Positions 27,288 to 35,935 of a stretch of DNA of 64,000 nt are shown piece after piece; position 1 is the first letter of the stretch, and each line of letters begins with the position of its first letter. The notes under the pieces are model-generated. The model was not told the origin of the DNA. It saw only the letters and a program-made list of their open reading frames with translations, and ran no database searches. Source of the DNA: Dactylosporangium roseum (GTDB taxonomy: Bacteria; Actinomycetota; Actinomycetes; Mycobacteriales; Micromonosporaceae); the NCBI RefSeq assembly GCF_025264685.1, contig NZ_CP073721.1, forward strand, positions 5,075,001 through 5,139,000, written 5' to 3'. The translations under genes and the position numbers were made by a program.

Positions 27288-27991
27288 ACGTCGATCCGCC
27301 GGTACCGGCGATCGCGGAGCTGATGCGGCTGCTGCAGTTCACCGACTCGATGTTCCCGGTCGGGGCCTTCGCGTTCTCCAACGCGCTGGAGTCGGCGGTA
27401 CAGCACCGCGTGGTCCACGACCTGCCGACGCTGCACGAGTTCGTGCGCACCGCGACCCACGTCGCGGCCGGCGGTGACGGCATCGCGCTCCTGGAGAGCC
27501 ACCGCGCCACCCTCGCCGGCGAGGCCGGCCGGGTCCGGCGTGCGGACGCGGCCGTCTATGCGCGCAAGCTCAACGAGGAGATGCGCACGATGACCACCCG
27601 CATGGGCCGGAAACTGGTCGAGGGCGCCGCCGTGGTCGTCGCGGACCCGATCCTGACCCGGCACGCCGAGGAGATCGCCGCGGGTACCGTTCCCGGCACC
27701 TATCCGGTCGGCGCCGGCGTCGTCTTCGCCACCCTCGGGCTGCCCGAACAGGCCGCGTTCGCCGCGCACCAGTACGGCACCGCGGCGATGATCCTGGGGG
27801 CCGCCGTCCGGCTCATGCCCATCCACCATCTCGACACCCAGACGGTGCTCTTCGCCGTCGACGACACCGCACACCAGCACTACGAACGCGTGGCCGTGGC
27901 GACGATCGAGGACATGTCGTCGTTCGCGCCGGTGACCGACATCCTGGCCGCGGCACACGTGCGGGCCCGGGTCCGGATGTTCATCAACTGA
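27284..27991 (+). CDS. ureF: Urease accessory protein UreF
   Basis: A 235-residue protein with the UreF opening LLQFTDSMFPVGAFAFSNAL. UreF bridges UreD and UreG and controls GTP-dependent nickel delivery. The start is TTG 27284, overlapping the ureE stop as TTGA with GGAGG 4 nt upstream; a possible ATG at 27323 would remove part of the first helix. Conserved helices continue through RMGRKLVEGAAVVVADPIL and YPVGAGVVFATLGL. Confidence 0.94.
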   Translation: MNVDPPVPAIAELMRLLQFTDSMFPVGAFAFSNALESAVQHRVVHDLPTLHEFVRTATHVAAGGDGIALLESHRATLAGEAGRVRRADAAVYARKLNEEMRTMTTRMGRKLVEGAAVVVADPILTRHAEEIAAGTVPGTYPVGAGVVFATLGLPEQAAFAAHQYGTAAMILGAAVRLMPIHHLDTQTVLFAVDDTAHQHYERVAVATIEDMSSFAPVTDILAAAHVRARVRMFIN

Positions 27992-28013
27992 CCGAGTCGC
28001 ACCTGGGGGAAGC

Positions 28014-28643
28014 ATGAAGACAGCTAGTCGCATCGGTGTCGGGGGGCCGGTCGGCAGCGGCAAGACGGCGATCATCGAGGCGCTGGTGCCGCGCCTGGTG
28101 TCCGGCGGGCTGCGGGTGCTCGTCGTCACCAACGACGTGGTCACGACCGAGGACGCCGCGCACGTCCGGCGGGTGCTCACCGGCGTGTTGCAGGCGGACC
28201 GGATCATCGGGGTGGAGACCGGCGCCTGCCCGCACACCGCCGTCCGTGAGGACCCGAGCATGAACCTCGCCGCGGTCGAGGACATGGAGTCCCGCTTCCC
28301 CGACACCGACGTCGTGCTGATCGAGAGTGGCGGTGACAACCTGACCCTCACGTTCAGCCCGGCCCTGGTGGACTTCTTCATCTACGTGATCGACGTGGCG
28401 GCCGGAGACAAGATCCCGCGCAAGAACGGCCCGGGCATCACGCGGTCGGACCTGCTCGTGGTCAACAAGGTGGACCTGGCGCCGTACGTCGACGCGGACC
28501 TCGCCGTGATGCGGCGCGACGCCGACACGATGCGCGGCGGCAAGCCGGTCGTCTTCACCAACTGCAAGAGCGGCGAGGGCGTCGACGAGGTTCTCGCGGT
28601 CATCCGCCGTGAGGTCCTGTTCGGAATGGCGCTGAGCGAGTGA
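28014..28643 (+). CDS. ureG: Urease accessory GTPase UreG
   Basis: A 209-residue SIMIBI GTPase. The P-loop is GVGGPVGSGKTAIIEAL; the nickel-binding Cys-Pro-His is in VETGACPHTAVREDPS. VLIESGGDNL and the guanine-specificity motif VVNKVDLAPYV complete the set. The start ATG 28014 has a GGGGGAAGC ribosome site 22 nt after ureF. It overlaps ureD by 4 nt. Confidence 0.98.
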   Translation: MKTASRIGVGGPVGSGKTAIIEALVPRLVSGGLRVLVVTNDVVTTEDAAHVRRVLTGVLQADRIIGVETGACPHTAVREDPSMNLAAVEDMESRFPDTDVVLIESGGDNLTLTFSPALVDFFIYVIDVAAGDKIPRKNGPGITRSDLLVVNKVDLAPYVDADLAVMRRDADTMRGGKPVVFTNCKSGEGVDEVLAVIRREVLFGMALSE

Positions 28644-29554
28644 CCGAACTGGACGACGCGGTCGAGCTGGCGCCGTACCACGACGAGCCCGCGCAGCTCC
28701 CCAGCGGCGCACCCGGCAAGCGGGGTGTGCTGCGCCTCGGGTTCGAGCGGCGCGACGGCCGGACGGTCCTCGCCGACCTGTACCGGCGGGCCCCGCTGCT
28801 GGTACAGCAGGCGTTGTACTGGGACGAGGCCATGCCCGACCTCGCCTGCGTCTTCCTCGTCACGACGTCGGGCGGGCTGCTGCAGGGCGACCGGCACACG
28901 ATCCGCGTGCGGCTGGCCGAGCACACGCAGGCCCACCTGACGACCCAGTCCGCGACGAAGATCCAGCGGATGGACGCGAACTACGCGGCGCAGACCCAGG
29001 ACATCGTGCTGGAGGACGGCGCATACCTCGAGTACCTGCCGGATCCGGTGATTCCGTACCGGAACAGCCGGTTCATCAGCCGGACACGGGTGTCGCTGCC
29101 GGAGAGCGCGACGGCCCTGTACGCCGAGACCATCCTGCCCGGCCGCAAGTACCACCACGACACGGAGCTGTTCGGGTACGACCTGTTCTCCTCGACGCTG
29201 CGCGCGACCCGCCCCGACGGCCGCGAGCTCTTCGTGGAGAAGTTCGTCATCGAGCCGGGCCGGTTTCCGGTCGATCGCTGTGCGGTGATGGGCGGGTTCC
29301 ACGTCCTCGCCAACGTCGTCCTGCTCACGTCGCCCGACCGCGCCGACCGCGTGATCGAGCGGGTTCCGGTCACCTTCGCCGTCGAGGACCCGGTCGTGGC
29401 CGGGGTGAGCCGGCTGCCGAACGGCGCGGGCCTGATCTACAAGGTGCTCGGCGCGGACTCCGAGCCGGTGGGCGCCGCGGTCCGGGACTTCTGGGCGCTG
29501 GTCCGGCGGGAGATCGTCGGCGTGCCGCTCACGCCGCCGTTCGCATGGCGCTGA
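28640..29554 (+). CDS. ureD: Urease accessory protein UreD/UreH
   Basis: A 304-residue beta-rich scaffold that recruits UreF-UreG to apo-urease. Family segments are visible: FLVTTSGGLLQGDRHTIRVR, HLTTQSATKIQRMD, LEDGAYLEYLPDPVIPYRNS and LFGYDLFSSTLRATRPDG. The start is GTG 28640, inside the ureG stop (GTGA). Its 3' end overlaps the urea transporter gene. Placing ureD last among the urease genes differs from the enteric order but is common in actinobacteria. Confidence 0.95.
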   Translation: MTELDDAVELAPYHDEPAQLPSGAPGKRGVLRLGFERRDGRTVLADLYRRAPLLVQQALYWDEAMPDLACVFLVTTSGGLLQGDRHTIRVRLAEHTQAHLTTQSATKIQRMDANYAAQTQDIVLEDGAYLEYLPDPVIPYRNSRFISRTRVSLPESATALYAETILPGRKYHHDTELFGYDLFSSTLRATRPDGRELFVEKFVIEPGRFPVDRCAVMGGFHVLANVVLLTSPDRADRVIERVPVTFAVEDPVVAGVSRLPNGAGLIYKVLGADSEPVGAAVRDFWALVRREIVGVPLTPPFAWR

Positions 29555-30597
29555 TGACGGTGAACCGGATCGGCCGGACCTGGGACACGATCGTCGACCG
29601 GCACCCGATCGGGCAATTCACCGACGCGTGCCTGCGCGGCGCGAGCCAGGTGATGCTGCAGAACAACCCGCTCACCGGCCTGCTCATCCTGGCCGCCGTC
29701 GCCTGGGGCTCGATCCGGACGGGGACCCCGGCGGTCGTCGTCGGCGCGGTGGTGGCACTGATCGTCGGTACGTTCACCGCGGTGCTCCTGCGGGCCGACA
29801 CCGCGTCGTGGCGGCAGGGCCTCTTCGGGTTCAGCCCGCTGCTGACCGGCGCGGCGTTGCCCAGCTTCCTCGCCACCCGGCCGCTGCTGTGGGTCTACCT
29901 GGTGGTCGGCGCGGCCGTGACCACCGTGGTCACCCTCGCGCTGAGCAACGTCCTCAAGACCTGGGGCGTGCCCGCGCTGACCTTCCCGTTCGTCCTGACG
30001 TCCTGGTTCCTGCTCATGGGCGCCTACCAGTTCGCCCGGATCGGGATCAGCACGCTGGGGCACCCGGCGTTGCCGGCCCAGGCGTCGTCGCGGCTCGCCG
30101 AGGTGCCGTACACGTTCGGTTTCCTGGCCGTGGGCATGTTGAAGGGGGTCGCCCAGGTCTTTCTCGTCAACGACTGGATCAGCGGCATCGTCATGCTCGT
30201 CGCGCTGGCGGTCAGCTCGCGCGTGGTCGCCCTGGCCGCGGTCCTGGGCACGGTGGTGGGCACCCTCGTCGCGATCGGCCTGGGGGTGTACGGCGACCAG
30301 GTCGGCAACGGCCTCTGGGGCTTCAACGCGGTGCTCACGGCGGTGGCGCTGGGTGCGGTGCTGTACCGTCCGTCGCCGGCCGTGACCGGCTACGCGTTGC
30401 TCGGCACGATCACTGCCGTGTGCGTGCAGGCCGCGCTCACGACCGCGCTGACGCCGCTGGGCATCCCCACACTGACAGCGCCGTTCGTGGTCGCCACCTG
30501 GTTGTTCCTGTTGCCGAAGCGGGACTTCGCCCCGATTCCGCACCACGAGCGGGTCGAGGAGGCGACGGCGGTCACCACCGCCAGACCGAAACGCTGA
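29545..30597 (+). CDS. Urea transporter (UT family)
   Basis: A 350-residue membrane protein with two similar halves of five helices, the UT/Yut fold (PF03253). GASQVMLQNNPLTGLLILAA matches the first-half selectivity signature, and YGDQVGNGLWGFNAVLTAVA the second. The start is ATG 29545, or ATG 29554, which overlaps the ureD stop as TGATG. It imports urea for the urease encoded directly upstream. Confidence 0.93.
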   Translation: MALMTVNRIGRTWDTIVDRHPIGQFTDACLRGASQVMLQNNPLTGLLILAAVAWGSIRTGTPAVVVGAVVALIVGTFTAVLLRADTASWRQGLFGFSPLLTGAALPSFLATRPLLWVYLVVGAAVTTVVTLALSNVLKTWGVPALTFPFVLTSWFLLMGAYQFARIGISTLGHPALPAQASSRLAEVPYTFGFLAVGMLKGVAQVFLVNDWISGIVMLVALAVSSRVVALAAVLGTVVGTLVAIGLGVYGDQVGNGLWGFNAVLTAVALGAVLYRPSPAVTGYALLGTITAVCVQAALTTALTPLGIPTLTAPFVVATWLFLLPKRDFAPIPHHERVEEATAVTTARPKR

Positions 30598-30601
30598 GCC
30601 G

Positions 30602-31339
30602 ATGGGCGCGACGGGCGGCTCATCCACCGCGGGCGAGCCGCCGGACTCGCGGGCGGAGTACCGGTTCCCCCTGTTGGCCCTGGCCACGACCACGGGTGTC
30701 GCGGGCCTGCTGGACGCGTTGGCCCTGACCCGGTACGGCGTCTTCGTCGCCAACCAGTCCGGCAATCTCATGCACCTGGGCATGGGACTGGCCGGCCACG
30801 ACCCGTTGTGGCCGGCATCGGCGGCCTCGATCGGTGCGTTCGGGTTCGGCGCGGGGATCGCGTTCCGGGTGCGCCGCGTGTGCGGACCGGAGCACCGTCC
30901 GGATCCGGCCGTCGTCCAATGCTGCCTGGCGCTCACCGCCCTGATCCTCTGGGCGGTCGTGGACGTCACGCTCGACCGCGGTGTGCCGGACCCGGGCCGG
31001 CGGGCCGTTCTCGCCGCCGCGGGGGCCTTCTTCATGGGCTGTCTCGGCGGGCTGTTCGTCCGGACCGCAGGGTTCGCCACCACGATCACGTACCAGTCGG
31101 GAACCGTCATCAAGACCGGGCAACGCATCGTCTCCTGGATCACCGGCAGCGGCGAGTCCCGCAGGAAGGCGGCGCAGGGCGCGATGCTGGGACTGCTCGG
31201 ACTCGTCGGCTACGTCAGCGGAGGCTTCGTCGGTGCGCTGGCCTCCAGCCGGCCGATCGTGACCTTCGCCCTCGCCGTGGCGGCGCTCGTCGTCCTGATG
31301 CTGACGCTGCGGTCCGCGCGTCGCCCGCCCCGCGAATAG
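30602..31339 (+). CDS. DUF1275 (YoaK-like) membrane protein
   Basis: A 245-residue protein with about six helices. GLLDALALTRYGVFVANQSG then NLMHLGMGLAG is the family's conserved helix 1-2 region, with ATTITYQSGTVIKTGQRIV later. It starts 4 nt after the urea transporter gene and so is the last gene of the urease operon. Function is unknown; the operon position suggests a role in urea or ammonium homeostasis. It converges on the ammonium transporter gene (30 nt gap). Confidence 0.9.
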   Translation: MGATGGSSTAGEPPDSRAEYRFPLLALATTTGVAGLLDALALTRYGVFVANQSGNLMHLGMGLAGHDPLWPASAASIGAFGFGAGIAFRVRRVCGPEHRPDPAVVQCCLALTALILWAVVDVTLDRGVPDPGRRAVLAAAGAFFMGCLGGLFVRTAGFATTITYQSGTVIKTGQRIVSWITGSGESRRKAAQGAMLGLLGLVGYVSGGFVGALASSRPIVTFALAVAALVVLMLTLRSARRPPRE

Positions 31340-31369
31340 GCCGCGCGGGCGGGCCCGTTCGCGGGACGG

Positions 31370-33034
31370 TCAGCGCTGGATGCTGGCGTTGGGCCTGACG
31401 ACCTGTACGAATCCCTCCGGATGCTCGGCCGAGAACCGGTCGAACACGTCGAGGACCGCGCCGACGCCGCGTTCCGCAACGAGCACCTCGACCCGGAGGC
31501 GGGACGCGAGCTCGAGATTCCGCCGGTACCCGCGGACGGTCTGCGCCTGCGGCGTCTCCACGGCGGCGTGCGCCTCGGTGACGACGACCGACGAGGCACC
31601 CGCGCGTGACAGCGCGTCCTCGAGCTCGTCGGTGTGCACCCGTTCGGGATCGAGCAGCCCGGTGACGAGGCTGGTGGCGGAGCCCGGCGCTTCGGGCACC
31701 GGCCGCGGGACCTCCCTCGTGGGCGCCGCCGCGGGTCGGGCCTCCGGGCCGCCCGAGCCGGGCAGGCCCGAGATCGCGTCGAGGTGGTACGCCTCGACCG
31801 CCTGCTGCACCCGGTCGAGGCGGCCCTCGTCGGCCGGCGGGACACGCAGGCCGACGGTCCTCTCGACGGCGACGGCGATGAGCCAGGTCAGGCCGAACGA
31901 GAACGCCGCCACCGCCAGCACCGCGACGACCTGGCGGCCGAGCAGGCCACCACCTCCGCCGAAGAACAGGCCGTTGGCACCCAGGCTGTTCGCGGAGCGC
32001 TGACCGAAGAAACCCAGCAGCAGCGAGCCCAGGACGCCGCCGACGAAGTGCACCGCGACGACGTCGAGCGCGTCGTCGAATCCCAGGCGGAACTTCACCC
32101 GCAGGGCCAGGCAGCAGACGAGGCCCGCGATGGCCCCGATGGCCAGTGACGACAGCGTGCTGACGTATCCCGCGCACGGGGTGATCGTCGCGAGCCCGGC
32201 GACCGCGCCCGAGGCACCGCCCAGCACGGTGGCGTGGCCGCTGCGGAGCCGCTCCGCGATCAGCCAGACCACCAGGCCGGCCGCCGCGGCGACGTGGGTG
32301 TTGATCATCGCCTGCGCCGCGACCATGTCCGCGCGCAGCCCGTCGCCGGCGTTGAAGCCGAACCACCCGAACCACAGCACACCGGCGCCGACGATCGTCA
32401 GCGGGAGCGAGTTGGGCAGCGTTCCCAGCTTCGGCCAGTTCCGGCGGCGACCGATCACGATGAGCATCGCCAGCACCGCGGCGCCCGCGGAGGTGTGCAC
32501 GACCATGCCACCGGCCCAGTCCTGCGCGCCGAGCCCGGCCAGCCAGCCGCCGGGGTGCCAGAGCCAGTGCGCGATCGGCGCGTACACGATCACCGACCAG
32601 ATGGCGATGAACACCGCCCACCCGATCAGCCGCAGGCGCCCCGCGGTCGCCCCGGTGATCAGCGCGGGGGTGATGATCGCGAACATCATCTGGAACGTCA
32701 CGAACGCCAGCGTGGGGATCGTGACACCCGGGGCGACCACGTGGAACGCGGGCGCGGGCGCGGGCGTCGTCCCGGCCTGTACCAGCCCGAACAGCTTCAG
32801 GTTGCCGACGAGGCCGGTGCCGGCGTCGTCACCGAACGCGATGGTGTAGCCCAGCAGGATCCAGGCGATGCTGACCACGCCGAGCGGAATGAAGTTCTGT
32901 TGCAGCATGGCCAGGGTGTTGCGGCTGGACACCTGACCGGCGTAGAAGAACGCCAGGCCCGGGGTCATGAACAACACCAACGCCGCGCACAGCAGCACCC
33001 AGGCTGTGTCGGCGCCGTTCAGCACGTTGGGCAT
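31370..33034 (-). CDS. Ammonium transporter fused to a C-terminal PII-like domain
   Basis: A 554-residue protein. Residues 1-400 are an Amt channel: it opens ADTAWVLLCAALVLFMTPGL, with TFQMMFAIITPALITGATAG, the GGMVVHTSAG segment and NTHVAAAAGLVVWLI. After a Pro/Ala linker, residues 465-554 resemble a PII monomer (DELEDALSRAGASSVVVTEA, then SRLRVEVLVAERGVGAVLDV) with the same element spacing as GlnB. The T-loop position of the uridylylated Tyr is Val. The start ATG 33034 has GAGGAGAG upstream. It converges on the urease operon, so urea-derived ammonium and uptake are encoded back to back. Confidence 0.88.
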   Translation of the reverse strand: MPNVLNGADTAWVLLCAALVLFMTPGLAFFYAGQVSSRNTLAMLQQNFIPLGVVSIAWILLGYTIAFGDDAGTGLVGNLKLFGLVQAGTTPAPAPAFHVVAPGVTIPTLAFVTFQMMFAIITPALITGATAGRLRLIGWAVFIAIWSVIVYAPIAHWLWHPGGWLAGLGAQDWAGGMVVHTSAGAAVLAMLIVIGRRRNWPKLGTLPNSLPLTIVGAGVLWFGWFGFNAGDGLRADMVAAQAMINTHVAAAAGLVVWLIAERLRSGHATVLGGASGAVAGLATITPCAGYVSTLSSLAIGAIAGLVCCLALRVKFRLGFDDALDVVAVHFVGGVLGSLLLGFFGQRSANSLGANGLFFGGGGGLLGRQVVAVLAVAAFSFGLTWLIAVAVERTVGLRVPPADEGRLDRVQQAVEAYHLDAISGLPGSGGPEARPAAAPTREVPRPVPEAPGSATSLVTGLLDPERVHTDELEDALSRAGASSVVVTEAHAAVETPQAQTVRGYRRNLELASRLRVEVLVAERGVGAVLDVFDRFSAEHPEGFVQVVRPNASIQR

Positions 33035-33244
33035 GCGACTCTCCTCGACGGCCGCCGGTGCGGTGCGGGCACTCGCCCAGTTCCCCGATCCGGCTGCCGG
33101 AACCCCGATCCTCGGGGGAAGTCCGGCTCGGCACCGAACCAGGCTCAGGCCCCGCCACCACCGGGGGTTCGCGACTCCGTCGAGCGGTTCAGGAAAGTCT
33201 GCCGGCGCGCCGCGCGTCACCACGCGCCGGCCTGCCGTGCGACG

Positions 33245-34117
33245 TCAGGACTTCACCCGCTGCAGACCTTGCGCCGCCGTCGACGGCAGGTAGCCCATAC
33301 GTGCGGAGACGCGGGTGGCCGCGGAGAGCAGCGCCGGGACCACGTCGCGCGCCTCGGCCTCGAATCGATCGGCGGGCCCGCACACGCTCAGCACCGCCGC
33401 CACCTTGCCCTCGTGGTCGAAGATCGGAGCGGCCACCGACGCGGCGTCGGACTGACGCTCGCCGATCGAGGTCGCATATCCGCATTCTCGGATCCTGACC
33501 ATGTCCCGGCGCAGCGCGGCCGCACTGGTGACCGTCTGCTTGGTGACCTTGTCGAGCCGGCCCGCCAGATACCGCTCGGCCTCCTCGACGGGCAGGAAGG
33601 CGAGAAAGATCTTCGAGGAGCTACCCGCATGCAGCGGGTAGGGCACACCGATCTGCACCGACATGACGATCTCTCGATGCGGCCGCACCTGGTCGATGTA
33701 GTACCGATGGCGACCGTTGCGGATCGAGAGCGTGGCCGTCTCACTCGTGACCGCGGAGAGCTGGGCGAGCTCGTCCTGCGCCAGATAGCGGACGTCCACC
33801 CGCGACAGATAGGACAGGCCGATGCTCAACGCCATCGGCCCGAGACGGTACCTGCGGGTCCGGTTGTCGAACTCGATCAGGTCCCGGCTTCGCAGCGAGG
33901 CGAGGATCCGATGGACGGCGGCCTTGGACAGCGACAGCGCGTTGGCGATCTGGGTCACCCCGAGCGTCGGCTCCTGGGACTGCGCGAAGACGACGAGCAC
34001 GTCGGCCGCGCGCTCCACGGTGGCGATCGTCTGCCCGAGCCCGGCCCGCTCAAGGTCTTCGTCGTCGTTCGCGGTTGTGTCCTTGAATGCCGTTGGGTTC
34101 AAGCCTGGTTTGACCAT
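33245..34117 (-). CDS. IclR-family regulator (paralogue 1)
   Basis: A 290-residue IclR regulator. The N-terminal winged helix (residues about 30-95) contains VTQIANALSLSKAAVHRILA. The GAF-like effector domain contains VRPHREIVMSVQIGVPYPLH and ECGYATSIGERQSDAASVAA. The start ATG 34117 follows AGGGGAC. It is closely similar along its whole length to the next IclR gene upstream, so the two are tandem duplicates. A composite operator core lies 221-245 nt upstream. It probably controls the cupin, cyclase and CoA-transferase units to its right. Confidence 0.95.
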   Translation of the reverse strand: MVKPGLNPTAFKDTTANDDEDLERAGLGQTIATVERAADVLVVFAQSQEPTLGVTQIANALSLSKAAVHRILASLRSRDLIEFDNRTRRYRLGPMALSIGLSYLSRVDVRYLAQDELAQLSAVTSETATLSIRNGRHRYYIDQVRPHREIVMSVQIGVPYPLHAGSSSKIFLAFLPVEEAERYLAGRLDKVTKQTVTSAAALRRDMVRIRECGYATSIGERQSDAASVAAPIFDHEGKVAAVLSVCGPADRFEAEARDVVPALLSAATRVSARMGYLPSTAAQGLQRVKS

Positions 34118-34337
34118 CGTGTCCCCTACATCGACGACAATTGATCACGGCGCACGAGTGTACCGGTCTCCGCGCGGATCATCGCACGGTATCGATCAAC
34201 GGAAAGGCTACGACGGCTGTCGGAATTCCGATCGTCCCGCCATGGTCCAACCGGCCTCCGCACACCTGAGCCTCCGATGCATGCGATGCGGCACGATCCG
34301 TGTAGGGCACCGCCCCCACCGCATCGGCGCCGTGCGT

Positions 34338-34362
34338 GGCCCGCACAGTGAAACATTGTTCC
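34338..34362 (-). promoter_or_regulatory. Composite operator (site 2)
   Basis: GAAAC-ATT-GTTCC at 34350-34362 is the palindromic core; with flanks it is GTGAAAC/GTTCCAC around ATT, one mismatch in 7+7. The extra half-site on the minus strand, 20 nt further toward the IclR-1 gene, is degenerate (GGGCC). It probably mediates autoregulation. Confidence 0.45.
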
Positions 34363-34406
34363 ACTAACTGTAGAGGCACCCGACGGCCCGCTGCAACGAC
34401 GAACGG

Positions 34407-35240
34407 TCAGTGTTCGAGCTGGGCGGATATCCGCTCGATGGCGGCGAGTAGCGCGGGCGTCACCTTGTCGACCTCGAGCCGCCCGGCGGGGCCGGACACG
34501 CTGACCACCGCGACCACGTGACCCATGCCGTCGAGGATCGGCGCGGCGACCGACGCCGCCCCGGACTGCCGCTCCCCGGCCGAGATCGCATACCCGCGCG
34601 TCCGCACCCTGGCCAGGTCGCGCCGCAACGCGGTGACGCTGGTGATGGTCTTGTCGGTGAGCGCGGGCAGCCCTCCGGCGAGCACCCGGTCGATCTCCTC
34701 CCGCGGCAGGAAGGCGAGCAGCGCTTTCGAGGAGCCGCCCGCATGGAGCGGGTACGGCACGCCGACCTCCACCGACATCGCGATCTCCCGCGACGGCACC
34801 ACCTGGTCGATGTAGACGCGTCCGTCGCCGATGCGGATCGACAACGTCGCGGTCTCGTTCGTCGCGGCCGACAACGCGGCCAGCTCCGGGCGAGCCACTG
34901 CCCGGACGCCGATGTGCGACAGGTAGGTCAGGCCGAGGTTCAAGGCCAGCGGCCCCAGCCGGTACCGCCGGGTCTGGGCGTCGAAGTCGACCAGATTGCG
35001 GGTCCGCAACGAGGTCAGGATGCGGTGCACCGCCGCCTTGGACAGCGAGAGCGCGGTCGCGATCTCAGTGACGCCGAGGTCCGGCGTCGACACTCGGCTG
35101 AAGTGGATGAGCACGTCCATAGCCCGCTCCACGGTCGCGACCGTCTGGCCGGGGCGGTCGGCCTCGTCCGCGTCAGGCCGGGACACCGGCACCGCTGCCG
35201 GCGCCTGCCGCGCGGGCGCTCCGCCCGGCGCGGTCTTCAT
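34407..35240 (-). CDS. IclR-family regulator (paralogue 2)
   Basis: A 277-residue IclR regulator with the same layout as its downstream neighbour: VTEIATALSLSKAAVHRILT in the winged helix, and IGDGRVYIDQVVPSREIAMS and RGYAISAGERQSGAASVAAP in the effector domain. I chose ATG 35240 with GAGG 6 nt upstream; the frame is open to 35273. The disordered N-terminus is Ala/Pro-rich. A composite operator lies 133-157 nt upstream, oriented toward it. Ligands may differ between the paralogues, since most divergence is in the effector half. Confidence 0.94.
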   Translation of the reverse strand: MKTAPGGAPARQAPAAVPVSRPDADEADRPGQTVATVERAMDVLIHFSRVSTPDLGVTEIATALSLSKAAVHRILTSLRTRNLVDFDAQTRRYRLGPLALNLGLTYLSHIGVRAVARPELAALSAATNETATLSIRIGDGRVYIDQVVPSREIAMSVEVGVPYPLHAGGSSKALLAFLPREEIDRVLAGGLPALTDKTITSVTALRRDLARVRTRGYAISAGERQSGAASVAAPILDGMGHVVAVVSVSGPAGRLEVDKVTPALLAAIERISAQLEH

Positions 35241-35372
35241 GGCACGCCTCACCACCGCGACTCCTCCGCACACGACGCAGACAAATCACCGGGGATCGTA
35301 CGGCACACAATGCCCTGTCGGCACACCCGAGGCGGCCCGGTCCGAGCGGCCTCAACCCAGCACTTTGCTCCT

Positions 35373-35397
35373 ATTCCCCTCAACGGTACACCGTTTC
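35373..35397 (-). promoter_or_regulatory. Composite operator (site 3)
   Basis: Read on the minus strand: GAAAC-GGT-GTACC, 7 nt, then GGAAT. The palindrome arm and the extra half-site each differ slightly from the best sites, but the 20-nt step is exact. It overlaps the perfect arms AACGGT/ACCGTT (35382-35395). It sits upstream of the IclR-2 gene. Confidence 0.45.
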
Positions 35398-35590
35398 ATT
35401 CTGCGGGGGAGACGATCGCGAGCCGACGTGCGCCGCGGCACCGTCGGCACTCCCCCGGCCCCGGCGGGCCGGCGAAGGGCACCGCGGGAGGAGCCACGCG
35501 ACACGGACAACCGGGAAGCGCGGCAGTGGAACGACTCTCATACCCGGTCGTCTTGACCGATGCACACCCCGCACGTACGTTCTCCCTACA

Positions 35591-35620
35591 GGAACAGCGT
35601 TCCTTCCAATGGAACACTAG
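35591..35620 (+). promoter_or_regulatory. Composite operator (site 4)
   Basis: GGAAC-AGC-GTTCC (perfect 5-3-5 palindrome, 35591-35603), 7 nt, then GGAACACTAG. The same GGAACACTAG tail follows the palindrome of site 6. It lies upstream of the small 35647 frame and of the cupin gene at 35936. Confidence 0.6.
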
Positions 35621-35646
35621 AACTCGGGTGTCTAGATCGGAGCCGG

Positions 35647-35865
35647 ATGAGACCTGGAGGGTTCACCGAGGATGACGCCGCACCGTCACGCTCGGTGACA
35701 CGCCGTCTCGGCACGACACCGGCCATGCTGGAGAAGGCGAAGAACCGCATGGCGGCTGCGGGCGTTGCCTCGTCACGCCCGCTGCGGTCCGTCGCCCTGA
35801 ACACCTGCGCCCCGCCCGAACTGCGCTGGTTGGACACCCTGCCCAGAACCGACATCTTCCGCTGA
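35647..35865 (+). CDS. Possible small hypothetical protein
   Basis: A 72-codon frame starting at ATG 35647 with GGAG 4 nt upstream and high-GC third positions for most of its length. The product, MRPGGFTEDDAAPSRSVTRR onward, is basic, with no recognisable domain, and ends LRWLDTLPRTDIFR. It lies directly downstream of composite operator site 4 and 70 nt upstream of the cupin gene, so it could be the first gene or a leader of that unit. The rest of the 695-nt gap between 35241 and 35935 holds only the operators. Confidence 0.35.
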   Translation: MRPGGFTEDDAAPSRSVTRRLGTTPAMLEKAKNRMAAAGVASSRPLRSVALNTCAPPELRWLDTLPRTDIFR

Positions 35866-35935
35866 ATGCCAAGCGGTGCGTGGTCGGCAGGGGCCACGCA
35901 GCACTTGCCCAACCCGGTCGACTGAAGGGAACATC

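Noticed and set aside
33035..33244. GlnR-type nitrogen box before the Amt-PII gene
   Set aside because: Two GGTTC elements occur on the plus strand 20 nt apart, but the GTnAC/GAAAC spacing of a GlnR box is not met.
35382..35395. AACGGT-AC-ACCGTT as an independent operator
   Set aside because: It overlaps composite site 3, which matches the recurring pattern with the exact 20-nt step, so it was not listed separately.
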